NCBI GenBank assembly: GCA_002298885.1
Contig: DBMK01000358.1
Location: 1 to 18,454, forward strand
From: Anaerolineaceae bacterium UBA700
GTDB taxonomy: Bacteria; Chloroflexota; Anaerolineae; Anaerolineales; Anaerolineaceae
Direction: 5' to 3'
Length of the DNA: 18,454 nt
The notes beneath the pieces were generated by a model. It did not search any database, had not been told where the DNA came from, and worked only from the letters and a program-made list of their open reading frames with translations. Positions 7,901 to 14,900 of the stretch are shown here, in pieces (position 1 is the stretch's first letter; every line of letters begins with the position of its first letter). The position numbers and the translations under genes were made by a program.

Positions 7901-9196
7901 ATGCGCATTTCAAGACTGAACCCGGCTGATACCATATTGGTGGTTTTTTGTGTATCCTGCCTGATTTTCCTTTCCTCGTGTTCGCCTTCCTCACCAATTT
8001 CCATTTCTCCGGCTGCATCAACGCAACCTACATTTTCGCCAGAAAATCTTACTGCCTCATTAACGAATACTCCCAATCCAACGATTGATAAACAGCCCTC
8101 TTACACATCAACAACAATCCCAGTAATGCCCGCCACACCCACCCCGTTTCTCGAACCACCTCGAGGTGAATACTGCGGAGGCGTTAAGCAGGAGGAGAAC
8201 CTTCTGCCGCAGCCGACGGCCCCCACCCCCTCCGCTCAAAAGACCCAACAAACCACCCCCAGGCCGGTACCAACGCTCGATCCGAGCCTGCTCTCGATGC
8301 GCGTCGGCTTCGGTCTCGCTAATCCGGCCAATCCCGAATATTGGGCTGGCGCGCTCGATTCCGGCTGGTACCTGAGCTGGGGGGTTGCCAAACGCGCTCC
8401 GGGCCAGTTGCCAGAACACTGGCAGACGGTGCGCGTTGGCCAGGATTGTTTTTATCCGGATGCGGCCTATCTTCGCTGGGCGGCTGCTAATTTCTCCGGC
8501 GCAGTCTGGATCATCGGCAACGAACCGGACGTCGTCTGGCAAGATAACGTCACCCCGGAAGAGTACGCCAGGCTGTACCACGACGTCTACCAGGTCATCA
8601 AGGCTGCTGACCCGACCGCTAGGGTGGCCGTCGGCGGCATCTCACAGGGCACCCCCCTGCGCCTGGCGTACCTGGACCGTGTCCTGGCCGAATATCAAAA
8701 GCGCTACCAGGCCGCACTGCCCGCGGATTGGTGGACTGTGCATGGGTACGTGCTGCGCGAGCAGCGCAACAGTTGGGGAGTGGAAATTCCACCCGGCTTT
8801 TCAGAGAACCAGGGGTTGCTGCGCGAGGTCAAGGACCACGGGCGGTTAGACCTGTTCAAAGAGCAGATCATCGCCTTTCGCCGCTGGATGGCAAACAACG
8901 GCTACGGCGATAAGCCGCTGGCATTGACCGAGTTTGGCATCCTCATGCCCCCCAATTACGGCTACCCTACCGATAAGGTGGTCCAGTATTTGAACGATAC
9001 GTTCGATTGGCTCCAGAATTCCAAGGACACCCAGATTGGCCTGGCGTCCGATTCGAGCCATCTCGTCCAGCGCTGGGCCTGGTTCAGCCTGGCCTACGAT
9101 GTGTACCCCGCTCCGAACCTGGCCGATCTTTCCACCGGCGACCTGACCCCGATCGGTCAAGCATTTCGCGATTACATTAAAAATAACCACCCGTAG
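7901..9196 (+). CDS. lipoprotein with glycoside-hydrolase-like (clan GH-A-type) domain, paralogue of 1628-3103
   Basis: A 431-residue protein. Residues 11-26 form a hydrophobic signal ending in the lipobox LSSC (24-27), so Cys27 is the likely lipidated residue. Residues 28-128 are a Ser/Thr/Pro-rich linker. Residues of about 132-430 are a TIM-barrel-like domain with GNEPD (206-210, Glu208 candidate acid/base) and TEFG (343-346, Glu344 candidate nucleophile). Shared landmarks with the secreted protein on the other strand are DNVT-EYA, TPLRL-YLD, HGYVL/HGFIL, W-IPP, TFDWL and LVQ-W-W-SL. It lacks that protein's C-terminal beta domain. The start is uncertain: ATG at 7901 has no good SD. An in-frame GTG at 7892 overlaps the upstream TAG by one base and would fit the coupled style of this operon. 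The protein is predicted on the outer face of the membrane. Substrate unknown. Confidence 0.75.
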   Translation: MRISRLNPADTILVVFCVSCLIFLSSCSPSSPISISPAASTQPTFSPENLTASLTNTPNPTIDKQPSYTSTTIPVMPATPTPFLEPPRGEYCGGVKQEENLLPQPTAPTPSAQKTQQTTPRPVPTLDPSLLSMRVGFGLANPANPEYWAGALDSGWYLSWGVAKRAPGQLPEHWQTVRVGQDCFYPDAAYLRWAAANFSGAVWIIGNEPDVVWQDNVTPEEYARLYHDVYQVIKAADPTARVAVGGISQGTPLRLAYLDRVLAEYQKRYQAALPADWWTVHGYVLREQRNSWGVEIPPGFSENQGLLREVKDHGRLDLFKEQIIAFRRWMANNGYGDKPLALTEFGILMPPNYGYPTDKVVQYLNDTFDWLQNSKDTQIGLASDSSHLVQRWAWFSLAYDVYPAPNLADLSTGDLTPIGQAFRDYIKNNHP

Positions 9197-9211
9197 AAAT
9201 TATTATATACA

Positions 9212-9239
9212 TTGCTTTTCTACTACATTGTGTTAAAAT
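9212..9239 (+). promoter_or_regulatory. promoter of the rpsF-ssb-rpsR operon
   Basis: TTGCTT (9212-9217) and TAAAAT (9234-9239) are separated by 16 nt. The -10 is preceded by TG plus one base (9231-9233), which makes it an extended -10. The predicted start near 9246 gives a leader of about 90 nt. No terminator hairpin is visible between the lipoprotein stop (9196) and this promoter. Confidence 0.6.
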
Positions 9240-9276
9240 GTACCTTCGAATGTCCGTGTGTTGGGCATACCTTCCC

Positions 9277-9310
9277 GCTCTCAGCATCACCCACGGTGTT
9301 GTCTGAGGGC
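9277..9310 (+). promoter_or_regulatory. leader hairpin upstream of rpsF, candidate ribosomal-protein autoregulatory element
   Basis: GCTCTCAG (9277-9284) pairs with CTGAGGGC (9303-9310) over 8 bp including one G.U. CA (9285-9286) then pairs with TG (9300-9301), and CACC (9288-9291) with GGTG (9295-9298) around a CAC loop. A T.T mismatch and one bulged T interrupt the stem. An alternative pairing of CCGTG (9254-9258) with CACGG (9292-9296) would exclude the apical part. S6:S18-binding leaders before rpsF are known in many bacteria; whether the known consensus is present could not be confirmed by eye. Confidence 0.45.
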
Positions 9311-9317
9311 AAACCCG

Positions 9318-9334
9318 AGGAAAGGAGGTTTCCT
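9318..9334 (+). promoter_or_regulatory. Shine-Dalgarno of rpsF held in the loop of a 6-bp hairpin
   Basis: AGGAAA (9318-9323) is the exact inverse complement of TTTCCT (9329-9334), and GGAGG (9324-9328) forms the loop. The full ribosome-binding string AAAGGAGGT runs through it, 7 nt before ATG. This is the strongest SD in the window and decides the rpsF start. Confidence 0.6.
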
Positions 9335-9336
9335 TA

Positions 9337-9618
9337 ATGCGTACTTATGAAGTCGTTGTAATTGTCAATCCTGACCTGGACGAGACGGCCCTCACCGGCC
9401 TGATCGACAAAGTCAAAGGATGGATCGCCGCGGCTGGTGGCACCGTAGCCAACGTCGATCTGTGGGGTAAACGCCACATGACCTATGCCATTCGCAAACA
9501 ACGCGAGGGCCAATACGTCCTGCTGCGCGCTGATTTCGCCCCGTCTTTCACTGCCGAGTTGGAACGCAACTTACGGTTCCTTGAACCCGTTATGCGCTTC
9601 TTGATCACCGCTGCCTGA
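9337..9618 (+). CDS. rpsF: 30S ribosomal protein S6
   Basis: A 93-residue S6. It begins with the typical first strand MRTYEVVVIVNPDLD. It continues with the helix and turn (IDKVKGWIAAAGGTV), the strand VDLWGKRHMTYAIRKQREGQYVLL and the closing segment ELERNLRFLEPVMRFL, which together form the ferredoxin-like fold. S6 pairs with S18 on the platform of the small subunit, and rpsR lies two genes downstream. It has no long acidic or Glu-rich C-terminal tail of the sort seen in enterobacterial S6, so the length is near the minimal form. The start is fixed by the strong AAAGGAGGT. It is first in the rpsF-ssb-rpsR operon and follows a structured leader that may allow S6:S18 feedback. Confidence 0.97.
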   Translation: MRTYEVVVIVNPDLDETALTGLIDKVKGWIAAAGGTVANVDLWGKRHMTYAIRKQREGQYVLLRADFAPSFTAELERNLRFLEPVMRFLITAA

Positions 9619-9665
9619 GATTTCTAAATCTATGTGAAGAGCGTCTGTTTGGCAAGGAGAATGAA

Positions 9666-10070
9666 ATGAGCCGAGGCCTGAACAAAGTGATGATCATCGG
9701 TCATCTGGGACGAGATCCGGAGATGCGCTATACCCCTTCAGGGAAACCTGTGACCACTTTTCCGGTCGCCACCAGCCGCACCTGGAACACCGCGGACGGT
9801 GAACGCCACAGCGAAACGGAGTGGTTTAACGTGGTGAGTTGGGGTAACCTGGCTGAAATCTGCAAGCAGTATTTGATCAAAGGCCAGCAAGTGTACATCG
9901 AAGGCCGCCTCCAGACCCGGCGCTGGGAAGACACCGAAGGCACCAAGCACACCAGCGTTGAGATTGTTGCCAGCGAAATGATGATCCTTGGCGAACGTCG
10001 CGACGCCAACCAGAACAACAACCTCGAGGCTGCTGAGGCCGAAGAGACTGAGGATGAATATCCCTTCTAG
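9666..10070 (+). CDS. ssb: single-stranded DNA-binding protein
   Basis: A 134-residue SSB with an N-terminal OB fold (about 1-108). Markers are LNKVMIIGHLGRDPEMRYTPSG, the WFNVVSWG strand, the helix AEICKQYLIKGQQVYIEGRL and WED.EG...TSVEIVASEM. After residue 110 follows a short flexible linker rich in Asn/Gln/Glu (about 25 residues) and the acidic tip EDEYPF. That tip keeps the terminal Pro-Phe that recruits partner proteins in bacterial SSBs. The linker is shorter than in Escherichia coli. SSB coats single-stranded DNA in replication, repair and recombination. The start at 9666 is set by AAGGAG at 9654-9659 with 6-nt spacing; the ATG at 9661 reads a stop after two codons. Its place between rpsF and rpsR is the classic order of several phyla, linking replication to ribosome supply. 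Confidence 0.97.
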   Translation: MSRGLNKVMIIGHLGRDPEMRYTPSGKPVTTFPVATSRTWNTADGERHSETEWFNVVSWGNLAEICKQYLIKGQQVYIEGRLQTRRWEDTEGTKHTSVEIVASEMMILGERRDANQNNNLEAAEAEETEDEYPF

Positions 10071-10083
10071 GGAGTAAAAAACT

Positions 10084-10362
10084 ATGTCTGATGATATGAA
10101 TATGGAAATGGAACAGACTTCAGGGCGAAGATACATCTCGCGCCCTAAGATCTGCCAGTTTTGCGCCGACAAGAATATCAAGATTGATTACAAAGCGGTC
10201 GACATTTTACGCCGCTTCGTCACCGAAGAAGGCAAGATCCGCCCCCGCCGCCAGACGGGAACCTGCGCTCGCCACCAGCGCGAGCTGGCCGGCGCGATTA
10301 AACGCGCCCGCCATTTAGCCTTGCTGCCCTACGTTGCCGAGCCGAGAGAAGATTACCGCTAA
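10084..10362 (+). CDS. rpsR: 30S ribosomal protein S18 (zinc-ligand-containing form)
   Basis: A 92-residue S18. A short acidic, Met-rich N-terminal extension (1-12) precedes the core, with [10 protein letters not shown] (18-27), [19 protein letters not shown] (34-52), [14 protein letters not shown] (55-68) and [13 protein letters not shown] (71-83). Cys24, Cys27, Cys61 and His64 are arranged as a potential zinc knot, corresponding to the C+ class of S18 proteins in which Zn is bound. S18 forms a complex with S6 on the small subunit. The start is supported by GGGAG 9 nt upstream, overlapping the ssb stop. It is the last gene of the operon: a strong terminator follows 13 nt after the stop. The frequent companion rplI is not found downstream here. 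Confidence 0.96.
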   Translation: MSDDMNMEMEQTSGRRYISRPKICQFCADKNIKIDYKAVDILRRFVTEEGKIRPRRQTGTCARHQRELAGAIKRARHLALLPYVAEPREDYR

Positions 10363-10375
10363 ACCCTTACCATCC

Positions 10376-10410
10376 GGGGCATGGAGAGACCTCTATGCCC
10401 CAAATTTTTT
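10376..10410 (+). terminator. intrinsic terminator of rpsF-ssb-rpsR
   Basis: GGGGCATGGAG (10376-10386) pairs with CTCTATGCCCC (10391-10401) over 11 bp with one G.U and an AGAC loop. It is followed by AAA and six T residues (10405-10410). It lies 13 nt after the rpsR stop. Confidence 0.9.
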
Positions 10411-10430
10411 GAGAAGTTGAGGTCGCCCCT

Positions 10431-11903
10431 ATGCCGAATTCACCAAAACAAAAGGTTATCACGCGCAAACACCTTGCCCGCCTGGAAAGGGAAAGACGCC
10501 AGAGGCGGATTATCCTGATCAGCGCCGCGGTCGTGGTCTTGATCGTGATCGGATCGATCGTCTATGGAATTCTAGATGAAACTTACTTCCAAAACAACCA
10601 GGCTGTAGCCAAAGTTGGCGATCAGGTGATAACCGTAAAGGAATTTCAAACCAACGTCCGCTTTCAGCGCTCCCAATTGATCGACAGGTACAACCAATAT
10701 CTCCAGTTTTACCAGCAGTTCCAGGGCGACCCATTTGGAATTGGTCCCCAGTTGGACCAATTGGCCTCAACCATCACCCAGACCACCACCCTTGGCGACA
10801 GCATCCTCCAACGGCTGATCGAAAATGTGGTGATCGAGAAGGAAGCCGCCAGGCGTGGGATAACCGTAACCGACGCCGAGGTCCAGCAGGAATTTGAGCA
10901 AGTGTTTGGTTATTACCAGAATGGAACCCCAACATCAACCCTGACGCCGACGGTCTGGAACACACCTACTCTGAACCCCACTGTCCTAGCGCTGATCACC
11001 ATCACCCCTACCCCGACCATTACGCTGACGCCGAGCATCACCCCCACCGAGACAGCGACCGTCGTTACCCCTTCGGTAACACCTACCGGGGCCACGCCGA
11101 CGACAGCGCCCCCCACGCAGACCCCTACCATTACTACAACGCCGACAATCACCCAGACACCGACCAACACCGCCACGCCTACTCCATACACCACGCAAGG
11201 CCTTGCCACCCAGGCGGCGAGCTTCTACAATAACCTGAAGTCGATCAACGTCACAGATGCGGATATCAAGAAGATGCTGCGCGACCAGTTGTTGCGCCAG
11301 AAGCTTATGCAGGCTTTCGCCAATGAAGTCCCGATCTCGCAGGACATGGTTTGGGCGCGCCAAATCCTGGTTGCCGACGAAGCCACAGCCAACACGGTCG
11401 AGACCCGCTTGAAGAACGGCGAGGATTTCGGCAAAATCGCTAAAGAGCTGTCGATAGATACTGCCAGCAAGGATAGTGGCGGCGATCTGGGTTGGTTCAC
11501 CAAGGGCACCATGGTGACCGAATTCGAGACTGCTGCCTGGGCCCTGAAGGTGGGTGAAATCAGCCAGCCGGTAAAATCCTCCCTGGGGTATCACATTATC
11601 CAGGTGCTGGGCCACGAAGTGCGTCCCCTGACCGCTGACCAGCTCTCTGCCGCTCAGACCAAGGCCTTCAACGATTGGCTCACCAAACAGACCTCCGATC
11701 CAAGTGTGGTCAAGTACCAATCGCTGATGGAAACGAAGATCCCCCTGGACCCGTCGTTCACTCCAATTACCCTGCCCACAACCGCACCAATAGTGCCCTC
11801 CACCCCGGATGGGCTTCTGACACCTGAGGCAGGAACCCCGGTGCCGAATTCGGCTGCGCCGACCACGGCTCCCAATCCACCTGCTGCTACAGTAACCCCG
11901 TAA
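10431..11903 (+). CDS. membrane-anchored SurA/PrsA-like parvulin peptidyl-prolyl isomerase with Thr/Pro-rich insertion
   Basis: A 490-residue protein with a basic cytoplasmic N-terminus (1-26), one transmembrane helix (27-49) and an extracytoplasmic foldase. Residues 57-160 are the first half of a SurA N-like helical domain (VGDQVITVKEFQ, then IEKEAARRGITVTDAEVQQEFE). Residues 165-255 are a Thr/Pro low-complexity insertion. Residues 257-300 resume the helical domain. A PpiC-type parvulin domain spans about 305-395: WARQILV (308-314), EDFGKIAKELSID (331-343), SGGDLGWF (349-356), FETAAWAL (365-372) and GYHIIQVLGHE (386-396). After residue 440 a second Thr/Pro tail runs to the end. Parvulins isomerise prolyl bonds and help exported proteins fold. 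A GAGG 8 nt before ATG supports the start. It stands alone between two terminators, and its own promoter was not recognised in the 20-nt gap. Confidence 0.88.
   Translation: MPNSPKQKVITRKHLARLERERRQRRIILISAAVVVLIVIGSIVYGILDETYFQNNQAVAKVGDQVITVKEFQTNVRFQRSQLIDRYNQYLQFYQQFQGDPFGIGPQLDQLASTITQTTTLGDSILQRLIENVVIEKEAARRGITVTDAEVQQEFEQVFGYYQNGTPTSTLTPTVWNTPTLNPTVLALITITPTPTITLTPSITPTETATVVTPSVTPTGATPTTAPPTQTPTITTTPTITQTPTNTATPTPYTTQGLATQAASFYNNLKSINVTDADIKKMLRDQLLRQKLMQAFANEVPISQDMVWARQILVADEATANTVETRLKNGEDFGKIAKELSIDTASKDSGGDLGWFTKGTMVTEFETAAWALKVGEISQPVKSSLGYHIIQVLGHEVRPLTADQLSAAQTKAFNDWLTKQTSDPSVVKYQSLMETKIPLDPSFTPITLPTTAPIVPSTPDGLLTPEAGTPVPNSAAPTTAPNPPAATVTP
10923..11195 (+). repeat. low-complexity Thr/Pro-codon tract inside the foldase gene
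   Basis: The DNA is dominated by ACC/ACG/ACA/ACT and CCC/CCG/CCT codons in irregular alternation, coding for residues 165-255. Codons vary among synonymous forms, so there is no exact tandem nucleotide repeat and slippage is not evident. Confidence 0.7.
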
Positions 11904-11949
11904 TCAACAAAAAAACGACCGCCTTCCAGCGGTCGTTTTTTTGTTGATT
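11902..11949. terminator. bidirectional intrinsic terminator between the foldase gene and smc
   Basis: A 21-bp perfect inverted repeat (11902-11922 with 11929-11949) around a 6-nt loop. The core CGACCGC/GCGGTCG is flanked by A7 on the left and T7 on the right. Either strand therefore gives a GC stem followed by U7. It overlaps the foldase stop codon. Confidence 0.92.
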
Positions 11950-11988
11950 TTGAGATGTTGGACGGCTTCGCCGTTTAACATCTCAAAA
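11948..11988. terminator. second 41-nt palindrome at the smc 3' end
   Basis: Arms 11948-11966 and 11970-11988 pair over 19 bp, with a TTC loop and two G.T pairs. An AT-rich outer part encloses the ACGGC/GCCGT tip. It starts 4 nt past the smc stop on the minus strand. It has no U-tract of its own; the adjacent A7/T7 hairpin supplies one. Its layout matches the palindrome at 1570-1610. Confidence 0.55.
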
Positions 11989-11991
11989 AAA

Positions 11992-14900
11992 CTATTTAAC
12001 CATCTCCTCGCTGATTTCATCCAGTTTCAGGCTGACAATCTGGCTGGCCGAGTCGCGGCCCATAGTGACCCCGTAGATAATATCCGCCGCCTGGACCGTA
12101 TTGCGGTTGTGGGTGATGATGATGAATTGAGTGTTCCGACTCAGCTCGATCAACAGGTCGCGGAAACGGCCGACGTTGGCTTCATCGAGCATGGCGTCTA
12201 CTTCGTCCAGCACGCAGAACGGAGTTGGCGATACTTTCAACAGCGAAAACACCAGGGCAACTGCCGTAAGGCTGCGCTCGCCGCCGGAGAGCAGCGAAAG
12301 TCCCTGTTCGCGCCGCCCGGGCAGCCGCGCCTCGATATCCACCCCGGCCTCATTCGGGTTGACCTCATCCATCAGCACCAGCTTGGCAGAGCCGCCGCCG
12401 AACAGGCGGGTGAACAACACTTTAAATTCAGCCGCAACAGCATCGAACGTCTTGCGGAATTCACGCTTCATCAGCTCGTCCAGTTCGGCAATCACCTGGC
12501 GCAGGTCGTTGTCCGCTTTGTGGAGATCGTCCGTCTGGACAGTCAAAAATTCGTGGCGCTCCTTCACTTCCTGGTACTCTTTTTGCGCTTCAGGGTTGAC
12601 CGCACCCATGCGCCGCAGCTGCGCCCTCTGGCGGTTGATTGCCGGCTCCAGCTCAGGCGGAAGCTCCACCAGCTTGGGGAGTTGCTCGACCATGCCTTCC
12701 AACGGAAGCGGGGTCGGCCCGGAGACCTCCACCTCGTATTCGAACGCCACCAGGCCAAAATCCTCCTCAACACGGCGCTGTAGGGCGTCCAGTGACTCTC
12801 GCAGCCGCGAGACTTCTAGTTGGGCCTGGTTCGCCAGGCGGTCGGCCAGTGAGGCGGCCTGCTGCGCCGCAATGTGGTTCCCCTGCAGCGCTGAATACTT
12901 CTTCTCCAGCCCATCCAATTCTTCTTCCGCCGGGGTGATCTGGATTTGCAGCTCATCAATCTCGTGGTTCAGGCCGGATTCCTGGTCGCGCAGAGCCTGT
13001 TTGCCCGCCAGCAGCTCTTCCAGGCTGCGCGCGAGCGCGCCCTGGCGGGCGACCACCCCTTGAATGGAATTGCCTAAGGCTGCGATTTCCTGGTTCTGTT
13101 CGGCAATGCGCCGTTCAGATTCTTTGACCGAGCGGTTGGTTACGGCGATGCTGGTTTCCCAATGCACCACCTGTTTCTGCAGCTCATCCAATGGAAGTGC
13201 CCCCAGTTCCTGGGATTTTTTACGGATCTCCTCGTTCAGCCCAACAACCTGGGCATCGATTGTCTTGATCTCTTCGACCAGCCGGATCGACTCGCTTTCA
13301 GCCTGCTTGATCTGCCCATCGAACCCGGCGGCCTGTTTGCGCTGCCATTCCAACCGGCTGCGTGCCTGTTCCAGCGCGAGGCTGGCCTGTTGGAAGGATT
13401 GGTTGGCCGAAGCCAGGGCCTGGTTGGCTTGTTTGAGGTCCCGCTCGTGCTGCAGCAGCCGGTTACGCTGGCCTAAAAGCGCATCGTCTAGCCCTTTTAA
13501 TTCCGAACGGCTGGCGTCTAGCTTTTGGGTCAGGGTCTGCAGAGCCTCGGCAAGCTCGCGCTTCTGGCGCGGGCGGCTGATCATCCCCGCCCGCCCTTCC
13601 TGCCCGGCCGCAACGATCCCGCTTCCCCAAAAGACTTCACCTTTCAAAGTCACCACTCTAGCCGTTCTAGGAAGATCCTTCACCATGCGCCGCGCCGTGC
13701 GCCGCTCGCGCACTACCAGCACGCTGCCCAGCAGCGACTGGATTAACGCCGAAAACTCGTTAGGTACCTTGACAAGGTCTGCCGCAATCCCCAGGCAGTC
13801 GCCGTCTGCAGGGTAGCTAAAATTCCCTTTTTCTTCGCCATCCATTTGGAAAGGCACCAGGATTGCCCTGCCCTTGGACCCGCTTTCGAGCAGGCTTAAA
13901 GCCGGGTCCAGATCGTCCGCATGGTCGTAAACAACCCCATCGACGAATTCACCCAGCACGGCGGCAATCGCCGTTTCCATTTCGACCGGCACTTCAAGTA
14001 CCTGGCTCAAGGCCCGGTAACTCTTACCCAGACGACCCTCGCGTGCCGCTTCGAGCAGGTAGCGCGAGCCCTGGTTCATCCCGCTGAAGGACCGTTCGGC
14101 CTGTTCGAGCACGTCCATTTGGGCTTTCAACCGGCTGACTTCAGTCTCCAGCTTGGACTGACTTTCCAGCATGCTTTTGCGCTGCCCATCGAGCTCGTCG
14201 ATTTTTGAACGCAGGTCGGAGCGTTCGGTTTCCTGGCTTGCGAGGGTGGCCTGGGCTTCTTGCTGCCGCTGGCGCGCCGTATTGTACTGCGCCTCAATTT
14301 TGGCCAGGTTGGCCTGGTCTGTCTCAATCGCCAGGTTGGCGGACTTCTGATTGTTGAGCAACGAGTCCAGGCGCTGGCGCACCTCATTCTGGTGGGCCTT
14401 CACCTGCACTTGCCGGGTCTGGCTGCCGACCAGCTTCTGGCGCGTCTCCCGCAGGGCACTTTCGGCCTGCTGGCGTTCTTTGAATCGGGAATCGAGCGCC
14501 TGGCGCGCCGCGTTCAATTGTTCCTGGGCTTCGGCAAGCTCGCTGCCGAGTTGTTTTCGCTCGTCTTCGAGACTCTGGACGCGCTCCTGCCTGGCCGCCT
14601 GGTCCTGGCGCAGGCGGTTGAGGTCGCGCTCCAGGTTTTGGGCCAGGTCCTCCTGGGCGCGCTGGCGTTCATCCATAACCGCCAGGTCGCGGCTGATCTT
14701 CTCGCGTTTATTGTGCAGCTCCGCCGATTGGCTGTGCCACACGTTCAACCGGCCGCGGATCTCCATGAGCTGGTTGCGCAGCCCATTTAATTCCTCTTCA
14801 ACGGCTTCCAACGCCTGCCGGGCCTTGTTCTGGCGCACTTCTTGTGCCTTCAGCACCTCGTTGGCGTGCGACCAGTCCTGCTGCGTGCGGTGCCAGTGAT

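Noticed and set aside
10923..11195. Repetitive-looking DNA considered as a CRISPR array or tandem repeat
   Set aside because: There are no regularly spaced identical units; the pattern comes from Thr and Pro codons in a coding frame that continues into a parvulin domain.
11941..12783. Plus-strand open frame antisense to the 3' end of smc
   Set aside because: It starts within the terminator region and runs through the antisense of the SMC head; the product shows no recognisable domain.
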